The position numbers and the translations under genes are program-made. The notes under the pieces were generated by a model. The model had not been told where the DNA came from. It was given only the letters and a program-made list of their open reading frames with translations, and did no database searches. Of a stretch of DNA of 64,000 nt, positions 53,771 through 64,000 are shown in pieces (position 1 is the stretch's first letter; the number at the start of each line of letters is the position of its first letter). This stretch comes from Pseudomonas sp. B6002 (GTDB lineage Bacteria; Pseudomonadota; Gammaproteobacteria; Pseudomonadales; Pseudomonadaceae): the NCBI RefSeq assembly GCF_013385985.1, contig NZ_JACAOY010000011.1, forward strand, positions 107,039-171,038, read 5' to 3'.

Positions 53771-55450
53771 TTACGCCGCCTTGGCTTCCTGCTGGCTCAG
53801 CGAGCGATTCAAAGCGCTGAACAGCGCCTTGAAGCTGGCAGTCGTGATGTTTTCATCAATACCTACACCATGCACCGGGCGTTCGCCGTTCACACGCAGT
53901 TCGATGTACGCCGCGGCCTTGGCGTTGGTACCCGCACCGATGGCGTGTTCGTTGTAGTCCATGATCTCCACGCCAATCGGCAAGCCGGCCACCAGTGCTT
54001 CCAGGGCGCCGTTGCCTTTGCCTTTCCAGTGCAGGTTGGTTTCGCCCTGGCCTTTGCCGGAAACTTCCACCTCGACAAAGCTGTTGCCGTTCTCTTCCTG
54101 CAGGCGATGGCTGACCAGCGCGTACGGGGTGTTGGCTTGCAGGTATTCACGCTGCAGCAAGGCGTAGATCTGCGGCGCCGTCATTTCCAGGCCCACACGG
54201 TCGGTTTCGGCCTGTACCACCTGGCTGAATTCGATCTGCATGCGGCGCGGCAAGCTGATGTCGTACTCCTGCTCCAGCAGGTAGGCGATGCCGCCCTTGC
54301 CCGACTGGCTGTTCACGCGGATCACCGCTTCGTAGCTGCGGCCGATGTCGGCCGGGTCGATCGGCAAGTACGGCACTTCCCACAGCGCGCCGTCTTTCTG
54401 CTGAGCGAAGCCCTTGCGAATCGCGTCCTGGTGGGAGCCAGAGAAGGCGGTGTGGACCAGGTCGCCGACATACGGGTGGCGTGGGTGAACCTGGATCTGG
54501 TTGCACTCTTCGACGACTTTACGCACGCCGTCAATGTCGGAGAAGTCCAGCTGCGGGTCCAGGCCCTGGGTGTACATGTTCAGTGCCACGGTGACGAGGT
54601 CGACGTTACCGGTACGCTCGCCGTTGCCGAACAGGCAACCTTCGACGCGGTCGGCGCCGGCCATCAGGCCCAGCTCGGTAGCGGCCACGCCAGTGCCACG
54701 GTCGTTGTGGGTGTGCAGGCTGATGATCACGCTGTCACGGCGGTTGATATGGCGACCAAACCACTCGATCTGGTCGGCATAGATGTTCGGCGTGGCGCAT
54801 TCAACGGTGGCCGGCAGGTTGAGGATCACCTTGTGCTCAGGCGTCGGGTTCCATACCTCGATCACCGCGTCGCAGACTTCCTTGGCGAACTCCAGCTCGG
54901 TGGCGCTGAAGGTTTCCGGGGAGTATTCGAAGGTCCACTGGGTTTCTGGCTGTTGTGCTGCGTACTTGACGAACAGCTTGGCCGCGTTGACCGCAATGGC
55001 CTTGATACCGTCCTTGTCCTGGTTGAATACGATGCGGCGGAAGGACGGTGAGGTAGCGTTGTACAAGTGCACGATGGCCTTCTTGGCACCGCGCAGGGAT
55101 TCGAACGTACGTGCGATCAAGTCTTCACGGCCCTGGGTCAGCACCTGGATGGTGGTGTCCTCGGGGATATGGTTGTCTTCGATCAGGGTGCGCACGAAGT
55201 CGAAGTCGGTTTGCGAAGCCGCCGGGAACGACGCTTCGATTTCTTTCACGCCCACCGCTACCAGGGTCTTCCAGAAACGCAGCTTTTTCGCCGCGTCCAT
55301 CGGCTCGATCAGCGACTGGTTGCCATCACGCAGGTCGGAGCTGCACCAGATCGGCGCTTCGGTGATGGTTTTCGACGGCCAGGTACGGTCTGGGAGATCG
55401 ATAGTCGGGAACGCGCGGTACTTCGAAGACGGGTCTTTGAGCATGCTCAT
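53771..55450 (-). CDS. leuA: 2-Isopropylmalate synthase (long form)
   Basis: A 559-aa enzyme that begins leucine synthesis. Catalytic-barrel blocks are [51 protein letters not shown] and [17 protein letters not shown]. The C-terminal leucine-binding regulatory domain begins around residue 430. The ATG at 55450 has AAAGGA upstream. A candidate leader peptide (55539-55616) suggests attenuation-type control. Confidence 0.98.
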   Translation of the reverse strand: MSMLKDPSSKYRAFPTIDLPDRTWPSKTITEAPIWCSSDLRDGNQSLIEPMDAAKKLRFWKTLVAVGVKEIEASFPAASQTDFDFVRTLIEDNHIPEDTTIQVLTQGREDLIARTFESLRGAKKAIVHLYNATSPSFRRIVFNQDKDGIKAIAVNAAKLFVKYAAQQPETQWTFEYSPETFSATELEFAKEVCDAVIEVWNPTPEHKVILNLPATVECATPNIYADQIEWFGRHINRRDSVIISLHTHNDRGTGVAATELGLMAGADRVEGCLFGNGERTGNVDLVTVALNMYTQGLDPQLDFSDIDGVRKVVEECNQIQVHPRHPYVGDLVHTAFSGSHQDAIRKGFAQQKDGALWEVPYLPIDPADIGRSYEAVIRVNSQSGKGGIAYLLEQEYDISLPRRMQIEFSQVVQAETDRVGLEMTAPQIYALLQREYLQANTPYALVSHRLQEENGNSFVEVEVSGKGQGETNLHWKGKGNGALEALVAGLPIGVEIMDYNEHAIGAGTNAKAAAYIELRVNGERPVHGVGIDENITTASFKALFSALNRSLSQQEAKAA

Positions 55451-55538
55451 CGGGAAATCCTTTGTAGTAGGGGCCGAGAAAAGGCGGCCTGCCGAGTAAC
55501 TATTGTTTGGGATAAAACGTGGGACGAGGCAGATCGAT

Positions 55539-55616
55539 TCAGCCTGGCAGTCGTGCGCTGACGAGGCACAGGCTGCGGTGCTGGCGGAGCTGAATGAGGG
55601 TGTGAGAGGTTTTCAT
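55539..55616 (-). CDS. Candidate leu leader peptide (25 aa)
   Basis: It reads [20 protein letters not shown] plus ARLPG. Five of 25 residues are leucine (CTC, CTC, CTG, CTC, CTG). It lies 88 bp before leuA on the same strand. The ribosome site is weak. Leucine content and position suggest an attenuation leader, but a convincing terminator with a U tract was not found, so the mechanism is open. Confidence 0.5.
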   Translation of the reverse strand: MKTSHTLIQLRQHRSLCLVSARLPG

Positions 55617-55782
55617 AAGCCCAACCCTAACCGCCGAGGTGAAAGATGGCAAGCAGTCGAGAAAAATTGAGAGAAGTTCTGCTATCCCCGCCTTGTACGA
55701 GATTTTATTGCTGTTTTTTGTGAAGGGTTATGTTTTGTTTGCGCTGCATTTGTTGGCCGCGCAATAGGGGCGACAGGTCTGA

Positions 55783-55857
55783 CGCCATCGCAGGCAAGCC
55801 AGCTCCCACAGTCGGGGGGTGTTCCCTTGTGGGAGCCGGGCTTGCCCGCGATGAGGC
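55783..55857. repeat. REP pair (inverted)
   Basis: GCCATCGCAGGCAAGCCAGC and TGTGGGAGCCGGGCTTGCCC in inverse orientation, just beyond the stop of the M23 gene. Confidence 0.85.
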
Positions 55858-55877
55858 CAGTAGCCTCACCCTTCATA

Positions 55878-56699
55878 TCAAGGCTGGAACGCGCCGATAA
55901 AGATCGCCGGGTCGACCCGTGCATCGTTGAGGCTGATGTTCCAGTGCATATGCGGCCCGGTGGCGCGACCCGTCGAGCCGACCTTGCCTACTACTGTGCC
56001 GCGGGCCAGTTGGTCGCCGACCTTCACGTCGATCTTGGACATGTGGCAGAACATGCTGATAAAGCCCTGCCCGTGGTCGACGAATACGGTGTTGCCATTG
56101 AAAAAGTAGTTGCCGGTCAGGATCACCTTGCCGGCTGCCGGGGTCTTGATTGGCGTACCGGCGCCGACCGCGAAGTCCAGGCCCGAGTGCGGGTTGCGCT
56201 CTTCGCCGTTGAAGAACCGGCGCACGCCAAACTTGCTCGACAGCGGCCCGTTGACCGGTTTATCCAGCAGCAGGTTGCTCGGTGTGTTCGGGCTGAAGCT
56301 GCGGTAGGCCTTGAGCTGCACCGCCAATTCACCCTCGATGCGCTTGAGCTGCGCCGGGTCCGGGTTCACCTGGCTTTTGTTCTTCAGGGTGATGTGCTGT
56401 TCGGGATACTTCTTGAAACCCACCACAAACGGCAGGTTCTGCGTGCCGCTGATAACGCGCTGGGTGCCGGGCTTGACGGTCAGCGGGATACCGACGATCG
56501 CCAGCCAGTTGTTCTGTTCCTTGACCACCAGCACGGGCCGGTTCAGGTACGTGGCCTTGGGGGCGGTCGCCGCCGTGCCCAGGTCGACCACCGCCACGCC
56601 ACCGGGCACCGGCTTGTTCAGCAGGCGGGTGATGTAGCTGTCGGCGTGGGCATTGAAGGTCAGGCAAGCGAGCATCAACAAACCGAGAAAACGTGGCAT
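55878..56699 (-). CDS. M23-family peptidoglycan metalloendopeptidase
   Basis: A 273-aa exported protein. Signal peptide MPRFLGLLMLACLTFNAHA; the N-terminal beta domain is followed by an M23 catalytic domain. Zinc ligands are in RNPHSGLDFAVGAGTPI (HxxxD) and GPHMHWNIS (HxH). It cuts peptide cross-links in the wall. It lies 3 bp after xseA on the same strand. Confidence 0.95.
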   Translation of the reverse strand: MPRFLGLLMLACLTFNAHADSYITRLLNKPVPGGVAVVDLGTAATAPKATYLNRPVLVVKEQNNWLAIVGIPLTVKPGTQRVISGTQNLPFVVGFKKYPEQHITLKNKSQVNPDPAQLKRIEGELAVQLKAYRSFSPNTPSNLLLDKPVNGPLSSKFGVRRFFNGEERNPHSGLDFAVGAGTPIKTPAAGKVILTGNYFFNGNTVFVDHGQGFISMFCHMSKIDVKVGDQLARGTVVGKVGSTGRATGPHMHWNISLNDARVDPAIFIGAFQP

Positions 56700-56702
56700 C
56701 GA

Positions 56703-58082
56703 TCAATCCAGTAACGAAAGGGTGACGGGTGTCAGGTGGTTGTCTTCCACCCGCACCTGCAATTGGCCTTCACCCAGGCGTGCAGTGAGACGCTGGCCGG
56801 TGTGGGTCTGCGCGGCATTGCGGATGGCCTGGCCACGCTCGTCCAGCAAGATGCTGTAGCCACGGCCCAGGGTCGCCAAGGGGCTGATCACGTGCAGCGT
56901 CTGCACCTGGCTTTGCAGCTGCAGGCGGCGCGCCTTGAGGCCTTCGCGCATGGCGCGGGGCAGGCGTTCGGCGAGGCTGTTAAGGCGCTGGCGCAGCAGG
57001 GCCAACTGGCGGCCCGGGTGTTGGCCGGCGAGGCGGGTTTCCAGGCGGATCAACCGCTCGCGGCGGGTATTGAGGCTGCGCTCGAACGCACGGCGCAGGC
57101 GCATGTCCAGGTCATCCAGACGCTGGGCCTGTTGGCGCAGGCGTTCGCCAGGGTGACGCAGGCGACGGGCCATGCCCTCCAGGCGCAGGCGGTCGTGGCT
57201 CAGGCGATTGCGCATCAGCATCACCAGGCGGCGGTGCAGGTTTTCGACCTGGCGCACCAGGTGGCTAGCGTCTGGCGCGAGCAGTTCAGCTGCGGCGGAA
57301 GGCGTAGGGGCGCGCACGTCGGCGACGAAGTCGCTGATGGACACATCGGTCTCATGCCCGACGGCGCTGACGATTGGTGTGACGCAGGCGTCCACCGCAC
57401 GGGCCACGGCTTCTTCGTTGAAACACCAGAGGTCTTCCAGCGAACCGCCGCCACGGGCCAGGATCAGCGCATCGAAGCCCCGCGCATCCGCCAGTTTCAA
57501 GGCGCGCACAATCTGCGGGATCGCTTCGCGGCCTTGCACGGCGGTGGGGATCAGGGTCAGTTCAACGTTCGGTGCACGGCGGCGGAACACGCTGATGATG
57601 TCGCGGATGACCGCGCCGGTCGGCGAACTGATGATGCCGATGCGACGAGGGTGCGCCGGCAGTGGCACCTTGCGCTCGGCGCTGAACAGGCCCTCGGCGC
57701 TGAGTTTTTCCTTCAGCGCATCGAACGCCAGGCGCAGCGCGCCATCACCGGCCGGCTCCACGGTATCGAGGATCAGTTGGTAATCACCCCGGCCTTCGAA
57801 CAGCGAGACCTTGCCCCGCACCTTCACCGCCAGGCCATCCTTCAACGCCTGGCGTACCCGCGCGGCGTTGTTGCGAAACAGTGCACAACGCACCTGCGCG
57901 CCGCTGTCCTTGAGGGTGAAATACACGTGGCCGGAGGCCGGGCGGGCGAGGTTGGAGATCTCGCCTTCGACCCAGATATTGGTGAACACGTCTTCCAGCA
58001 ACACCCGCGCGCGGCCGTTGAGCTGGCTGACAGTCAGGACTTCGCGGTCCAGGCCCAGGCGGGCAAAAGGATCTTTAATCAT
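56703..58082 (-). CDS. xseA: Exodeoxyribonuclease VII large subunit
   Basis: A 459-aa nuclease subunit. The OB fold has VWVEGEISN-like NIWVEGEISNLARPASGHVYFTLKD (in part), and the catalytic domain has IISSPTGAVIRDI, ALILARGGGSLEDLWCFN and VGHETDVSISDFVADVRAPTPS (in part). A long coiled coil follows. The small subunit gene is not in the window. Confidence 0.97.
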   Translation of the reverse strand: MIKDPFARLGLDREVLTVSQLNGRARVLLEDVFTNIWVEGEISNLARPASGHVYFTLKDSGAQVRCALFRNNAARVRQALKDGLAVKVRGKVSLFEGRGDYQLILDTVEPAGDGALRLAFDALKEKLSAEGLFSAERKVPLPAHPRRIGIISSPTGAVIRDIISVFRRRAPNVELTLIPTAVQGREAIPQIVRALKLADARGFDALILARGGGSLEDLWCFNEEAVARAVDACVTPIVSAVGHETDVSISDFVADVRAPTPSAAAELLAPDASHLVRQVENLHRRLVMLMRNRLSHDRLRLEGMARRLRHPGERLRQQAQRLDDLDMRLRRAFERSLNTRRERLIRLETRLAGQHPGRQLALLRQRLNSLAERLPRAMREGLKARRLQLQSQVQTLHVISPLATLGRGYSILLDERGQAIRNAAQTHTGQRLTARLGEGQLQVRVEDNHLTPVTLSLLD

Positions 58083-58092
58083 GGGCGGCAGT

Positions 58093-58983
58093 TTATAGGC
58101 AATCGTGCAAGGTTTGACAGAACTGCTCTACCAGCGCACTGGGTGTCTGTGCGCATGCCAGGGCAACGGTGCTGAGGCACTCCGGGTCGGCCAGGGGCAA
58201 AAAGTGCACATTGGCCGGGGCGATGTCCTGCATGGATTTTGGTAACAAGGCAATTCCGAAGCCGGCCTGAATCAACTGCAGCTGCGTGGTCTTGCGCGAC
58301 ATGACCCGCGCTGCTTTGGGGAAAAATCCGGCGCGCATGCATAACTCGGCTGACAGGTAACTCAGGCCTCCGCGCTGGGGATGAGGGATCGAAATAAACG
58401 CCTCATCCTTGAGCTGCGCCAGTTCGACCGGTGTGTCGCTGTGCGCCAGCCGATGGTTGGGCGGCACTGCCAGCAGCAGTTGTTCGCTGTATAACGGCAC
58501 GATCCGCACGCCTTCACGCTGGCGCAACACGGGCAGGCGCAACAGCCCGACTTCCAGGCGCCCGTCGGCGATTTCCTCCAGCTGCGCCTCGGAGGACAGT
58601 TTGACGATATCCATCGACACCCCCGGGCAGCGCTCCAGCCAGGTGCTGATGCCTTGCAACAACGGGCCGCTCATCGGCACTGTGCTGGAGTGGCTAAGGC
58701 GCAGCGTGCCCAGTTCGCCATTGCCCACTTGCGTTGCCATTTCGCTGGCCTTGAGCAACTCGCTCAGCAGGTTGCGTGCGCGGGGGTAAAAGGCCTCGCC
58801 CGCCGCGGTCAGCCGGGGTTGGCGTGCCGTGCGTTCGAACAGCGGGGTTTGCAGCTGGGTTTCCAGCTCCTTGATCTGCCGGCTCAGGGCCGATTGCGCC
58901 ACGAACAGGCGTTCGGCGGCGGCACTGAAGCTGCCGCTGTCGGCGATTTCAACGAAGTAGCGCAGTTGGCGGGTTGAGATCAC
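58093..58983 (-). CDS. LysR-family transcriptional regulator
   Basis: A 296-aa regulator from a GTG (VISTRQLRYFVEIADSGSFS). The HTH is AERLFVAQSALSRQIKELE; a full effector-binding domain follows. It is divergent from the TauE/SafE-type exporter across about 100 bp, so that gene is its probable target. Confidence 0.94.
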   Translation of the reverse strand: MISTRQLRYFVEIADSGSFSAAAERLFVAQSALSRQIKELETQLQTPLFERTARQPRLTAAGEAFYPRARNLLSELLKASEMATQVGNGELGTLRLSHSSTVPMSGPLLQGISTWLERCPGVSMDIVKLSSEAQLEEIADGRLEVGLLRLPVLRQREGVRIVPLYSEQLLLAVPPNHRLAHSDTPVELAQLKDEAFISIPHPQRGGLSYLSAELCMRAGFFPKAARVMSRKTTQLQLIQAGFGIALLPKSMQDIAPANVHFLPLADPECLSTVALACAQTPSALVEQFCQTLHDCL

Positions 58984-59081
58984 ACGTCATGCCTTTTCGA
59001 GATGGGTGGAGGGCTTTGAAGATATTAGTCGCAACACTCGCCGATGGCTAAAGTGATCGCCACGTCGAATAAGGAATAGCC

Positions 59082-59849
59082 ATGAGCCCGGTTGAGCTGA
59101 TGAGTCAGTGGTCGTTTGGTGGTGTGGAGTGGCTGGTGATCGGCCTGGGCATCATCGTGGCGTATGTGGTGTTCGGCATTGCCGGCTTTGGCACGGCGCT
59201 GGTGGCGGGGCCGGTGCTGATCCTGTTCATGCCGTTGTCGAAGATCATCCCATTGCTGGTGCTGCTGGATTTTGTCGCGGCGTTCGGCAACCTGCTGCAA
59301 TCACGGCGGGAGGTGAACAAGCCGGAATTGCTGCGCTTGCTGCCGTGCATGGCCATCGGTTGCACACTTGGCGTGGTGTTTTTGTTGAACCTGCATTCGG
59401 ACCTGTTGCTGCTGTTGATGGGCCTGTTCATCAGTGCCTACGCACTCTATAGCCTGGCGGTGAAGGCTCGGCCGACACAACTGGCGGCCGGGTGGTCGAT
59501 TCCCATGGGGACGGTGGGCGGCTTGTTTGGCGCGTTGTTCGGCAGTGGCGGCTTTTTATATGCGATCTACCTGAACAGCCGCCTGCCCAAGGACGCGGCG
59601 CGCGCCACGCAAAGCGCGTTGATCAGTTGCAGCACGGTGGTGCGCCTGAGCCTGTTCCTGATCGCTGGGGTGTATGCGGATTTGCCGCTGTTGATGTTGG
59701 CGCTGTGCCTGTTGCCGGCGATGGCAGTGGGGTTGTGGGTTGGGCGCAGGCTGACGATGCGTATGTCGCGGGAGGCGTTTGTGCGGTTGGTGACCTGGTT
59801 GGTGTTGGCCAGTGGCATTGCCTTGATAGGGCGGTACTTGAGTACTTGA
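59082..59849 (+). CDS. TauE/SafE-family membrane exporter
   Basis: A 255-aa inner-membrane protein with about eight helices. Two repeated family motifs are visible: VFGIAGFGTALVAGPVLILF and GTVGGLFGALFGSGGFLYAIYL. Members move sulfite, sulfoacetate or other organic anions. The divergent LysR gene suggests inducible expression; substrate unknown. Confidence 0.9.
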   Translation: MSPVELMSQWSFGGVEWLVIGLGIIVAYVVFGIAGFGTALVAGPVLILFMPLSKIIPLLVLLDFVAAFGNLLQSRREVNKPELLRLLPCMAIGCTLGVVFLLNLHSDLLLLLMGLFISAYALYSLAVKARPTQLAAGWSIPMGTVGGLFGALFGSGGFLYAIYLNSRLPKDAARATQSALISCSTVVRLSLFLIAGVYADLPLLMLALCLLPAMAVGLWVGRRLTMRMSREAFVRLVTWLVLASGIALIGRYLST

Positions 59850-59890
59850 CCTGTGTGGGGTAGGGATTAAGCTGCCAGCCTTTAGGGCCC

Positions 59891-59958
59891 CTTCGCGGGC
59901 AAGCCCGCTCCCACATTGGAATGCGATCCCCTGTAGGAGCTGGCTTGCCAGCGATGGC
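59891..59958. repeat. REP pair of mixed types
   Basis: The left unit is of the GCGGGCAAGCCCGCTCCCACA class; the right is of the TGTAGGAGCTGGCTTGCCAG class. The next gene starts only 26 bp beyond it. Confidence 0.8.
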
Positions 59959-59984
59959 GCCAGTGGCCACACCGCAGGACTCCC

Positions 59985-60533
59985 ATGAATTCCCAAAGCA
60001 TCCTTGTCCCGAAAATCTCCACCTTGCCCGTCCACGAACCCCGCGCCCGGGCGATCGTGCGTTGGCTGGTGCGCAAGAACATCATCAAGGAAGAACTGAC
60101 CACCTGCGGCCGCACCGGAAACCGCATGGGCTACGCCCTGGCCGACGGCGCCCGCGCCGTGGTGCTGCACCCCCAGGCGCTGCCGTTCAACGAGCCGATC
60201 AATGGCCTGGAGATCATCTACAAGCGCTGCATCTATACCCCGGCCAAAGGCTTTCTTGAAGAAGCCGGCTGCCCGGAGTGCCGCAAGGAAGTCGGCGAGG
60301 CCCTGTTCGAAAGCCTGGAAGAGTGGATGCCCGGCTACACCGACAACTTCACCTGCCCGTTGTGCGGGCATGAAGATGACATCAACGGCTTCCTGTTCCT
60401 GCAGGAATGCGGCTTCTCCAACCTGGGCTTCATCTTCAACAATTGGGCTGAAGCGGGCTTCAAGCAAAGTTTTATCGACGAATTTGCCGACTGGCTGGAC
60501 CAGAAGATGAGCTGGGTCAAAGTCGAGCTCTAA
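59985..60533 (+). CDS. Conserved hypothetical zinc-ribbon-like protein
   Basis: A 182-aa cytoplasmic protein. Two CxxC pairs, CPEC (in LEEAGCPECRKEVGEAL) and CPLC (in NFTCPLCGHEDDINGF), fit one zinc site. Acidic C-terminal region with FIDEFADWLDQKMSWVKVEL. I recall it as a conserved Pseudomonas protein of unknown role, sometimes misnamed a sugar transporter ATPase. It is a single-gene unit flanked by REP pairs on both sides. Confidence 0.78.
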   Translation: MNSQSILVPKISTLPVHEPRARAIVRWLVRKNIIKEELTTCGRTGNRMGYALADGARAVVLHPQALPFNEPINGLEIIYKRCIYTPAKGFLEEAGCPECRKEVGEALFESLEEWMPGYTDNFTCPLCGHEDDINGFLFLQECGFSNLGFIFNNWAEAGFKQSFIDEFADWLDQKMSWVKVEL

Positions 60534-60550
60534 TCTTCTGCCACCCAACC

Positions 60551-62224
<1,674 letters not shown>

Positions 62225-62250
62225 GGCTTCCAGCAAAACGTTAAGTAACC

Positions 62251-62270
62251 GGGGCTGTTCTTTCAGCCCC
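62251..62270 (+). terminator. Weak hairpin between guaB and guaA
   Basis: GGGGCTG / CAGCCCC with a 6-nt loop, followed by GAGTTGTTT. Possibly a partial terminator or RNA-stability element inside the operon. Confidence 0.5.
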
Positions 62271-62305
62271 GAGTTGTTTCTGATTCATTAGACGAGACTG
62301 ACTTC

Positions 62306-63883
62306 ATGGCCCTCGACATTCACGCCCACCGCATCCTGATCCTCGACTTCGGTTCCCAGTACACCCAGCTGATCGCCCGCCGCGTGCGTGAAATCGGCGT
62401 GTACTGCGAACTGCATCCGTTCGACATGGACGACGAAGCGATCCGCGAATTCGCACCCAAAGGCGTCATCCTCGCCGGTGGCCCAGAGTCCGTGCACGAA
62501 GCCAACAGCCCGCGTTGCCCGCAAGCCGTATTCGACCTGGGCGTGCCTGTCTTCGGTATCTGCTACGGCATGCAGACCATGGCCGAGCAACTGGGTGGCA
62601 AGGTTGAAGGTTCCGAGCTGCGTGAATTCGGTTATGCCCGTGTGGACGTGGTCGGCAAGAGCCGCCTGCTGGACGGCATCGAAGACCACGTCGACGCCGA
62701 CGGCCTGTTCGGCCTCGACGTGTGGATGAGCCACGGTGACAAAGTCACCAAGATGCCGGAAGACTTCCACATCCTGGCCAGCACCCCGAGCTGCCCGATC
62801 GCCGGCATGTTCAGCGACGAGCGTCGTTACTACGGCGTGCAGTTCCACCCGGAAGTGACCCACACCAAGCAAGGCGGCCGCATCCTGTCGCGCTTCATCC
62901 TCGACATCTGCGAGTGTGAAGCCCTGTGGACCCCGTCGAAGATCGCCGAAGACGCCATCGCCCAAGTCCGTGCGCAGGTCGGTACCGACAACGTGCTGCT
63001 GGGCCTGTCCGGTGGTGTTGACTCCTCCGTGGTTGCTGCGTTGCTGCACAAGGCCATCGGCGACCAACTGACCTGCGTCTTCGTCGACAACGGCCTGCTG
63101 CGCCTGCACGAAGGTGAGCAAGTGATGGCCATGTTCGCCGAAAACATGGGCGTCAAGGTGATCCGCGCCAACGCCGAAGATCAGTTCCTGAACAACCTGG
63201 CCGGCGAGTCCGACCCGGAGAAGAAGCGCAAGATCATCGGCCGCACCTTCATCGACGTATTCGATGCTCAGTCCAACAAACTGGACAACATCAAGTTCCT
63301 CGCCCAGGGCACCATCTACCCCGACGTGATCGAGTCGGCCGGCGCCAAGAGCGGCAAGGCCCACGTGATCAAGTCCCACCACAACGTGGGTGGCCTGCCG
63401 GAGGAAATGAACCTCAAGCTGGTAGAACCGCTGCGCGAACTGTTCAAGGACGAAGTCCGCCGTCTGGGCCTGGAACTGGGCCTGCCGTACGACATGGTCT
63501 ACCGCCACCCATTCCCGGGCCCGGGCCTGGGCGTGCGCATCCTGGGTGAAGTGAAGAAGGAATACGCCGACCTGTTGCGTCGCGCCGACCATATCTTCAT
63601 CGAAGAACTGCGCAAAGCCGACTGGTACCACAAAGTCAGCCAGGCGTTCGTGGTGTTCCAGCCAGTGAAGTCCGTTGGCGTTGTCGGCGATGGCCGTCGT
63701 TACGCGTGGGTCGTGGCCCTGCGTGCCGTAGAAACCATCGACTTCATGACCGCCCGTTGGGCGCACCTGCCATACGAATTGCTGGAAACCGTCAGCGGCC
63801 GGATCATCAATGAAATCGAAGGCATCTCGCGCGTGACGTATGACGTGTCGAGCAAGCCGCCGGCGACGATTGAGTGGGAGTGA
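62306..63883 (+). CDS. guaA: GMP synthase (glutamine-hydrolysing)
   Basis: A 525-aa two-domain enzyme. Class I glutamine amidotransferase with nucleophile in [14 protein letters not shown] and H/E of [13 protein letters not shown]-pyrophosphatase with [19 protein letters not shown]-terminal dimerisation domain with [20 protein letters not shown]. Completes guaBA. Confidence 0.98.
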   Translation: MALDIHAHRILILDFGSQYTQLIARRVREIGVYCELHPFDMDDEAIREFAPKGVILAGGPESVHEANSPRCPQAVFDLGVPVFGICYGMQTMAEQLGGKVEGSELREFGYARVDVVGKSRLLDGIEDHVDADGLFGLDVWMSHGDKVTKMPEDFHILASTPSCPIAGMFSDERRYYGVQFHPEVTHTKQGGRILSRFILDICECEALWTPSKIAEDAIAQVRAQVGTDNVLLGLSGGVDSSVVAALLHKAIGDQLTCVFVDNGLLRLHEGEQVMAMFAENMGVKVIRANAEDQFLNNLAGESDPEKKRKIIGRTFIDVFDAQSNKLDNIKFLAQGTIYPDVIESAGAKSGKAHVIKSHHNVGGLPEEMNLKLVEPLRELFKDEVRRLGLELGLPYDMVYRHPFPGPGLGVRILGEVKKEYADLLRRADHIFIEELRKADWYHKVSQAFVVFQPVKSVGVVGDGRRYAWVVALRAVETIDFMTARWAHLPYELLETVSGRIINEIEGISRVTYDVSSKPPATIEWE

Positions 63884-63911
63884 TCCTGCGCTAGCAGGTG
63901 AGTGCTGAATA

Positions 63912-63942
63912 ACAAAACCCCGGCCATGCGCCGGGGTTTTGT
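63912..63942 (+). terminator. Terminator of guaBA
   Basis: AAAACCCCGG CCATGCG CCGGGGTTTT, with flanking A on the left and TG after the T run. The remaining 58 bp to the window end show no feature. Confidence 0.85.
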
Positions 63943-64000
63943 ATATCTGGAATACGATAAATCAAACGCCTCGATTCTCTGTAGATACCGTCTTGACCCT

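Larger units (their letters stand above)
55451..55877. other. leuA upstream region
   Basis: This 427-bp gap contains, reading leftward, an inverted REP pair, an AT-rich promoter region (about 55625-55740), the candidate leader ORF and an untranslated stretch with a GGCCG/CGGCC hairpin at about 55475-55492. Confidence 0.6.

Overview
The window reads as a chromosomal segment from a fluorescent Pseudomonas (P. fluorescens group). The basis is the high-GC codon use, gene orders that I know as typical of this genus (queA-tgt-yajC-secD-secF; suhB<>trmJ-cysE-iscRSUA-hscBA-fdx-iscX-ndk-rlmN-pilW-rodZ-ispG-hisS-yfgM-bamB-der; guaB-guaA), and the many Pseudomonas-type REP palindromes with cores like GGAGC(C/G)GGCTTGCC(G/C)GCGA. 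No database search was possible, so all names come from reading motifs and recalling families.

Layout. 1-8.7 kb: a partial LysR gene, an orphan amino-acid binding protein, a PAS-GGDEF diguanylate cyclase, a PhoD-like phosphatase, a small unknown gene with a strong terminator, and a red-light sensing set (bacteriophytochrome bphP, heme oxygenase bphO, stand-alone receiver). 8.8-17.9 kb: a COQ7-like diiron protein with a cytochrome c; then a leftward five-gene cluster (PepSY protein, cytochrome b561-type protein, sialidase-like Asp-box protein, membrane protein, LtaS-like sulfatase/transferase) divergent from an OmpR-type two-component system; then a REP-rich gap and a lipoprotein. 17.9-19.9 kb: a polymorphic-toxin locus with a pyocin-S/colicin-E3-type rRNase, an Im3-like immunity protein and a third unknown protein. 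20.1-25.8 kb: PH-domain protein, LysE-type exporter, small unknown gene, and an iron cell-surface signalling unit (FecI-type sigma, FecR, TonB-dependent receptor with STN domain).

25.8-27.5 kb is a small variable spot at tRNA-Leu(CAA). The tRNA 3' end, its terminator and the adjoining REP are repeated 1,350 bp away, and between the copies lie short genes (a cysteine-rich conserved protein, a 24-aa leader ORF coupled to a DUF3077 gene). 27.5-51.6 kb is core housekeeping: queuosine synthesis, SecDF-YajC, SuhB, TrmJ, CysE, the complete isc iron-sulfur operon with IscR sites, Ndk, RlmN, PilW, RodZ, IspG, HisS, YfgM, BamB and Der. 51.6-64 kb: methionine-salvage aminotransferase with an omega-amidase, LeuA with a candidate leader peptide, an M23 peptidase, XseA, a LysR/TauE-type exporter pair, a zinc-ribbon-like protein and guaBA.

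The parts most worth following are the E3-type toxin locus (catalytic His replaced by Lys, no receptor-binding region, an unexplained third gene), the tRNA-Leu repeat island with its hairpin-masked DUF3077 start, and the sialidase-like/LtaS-like cluster facing a two-component system.
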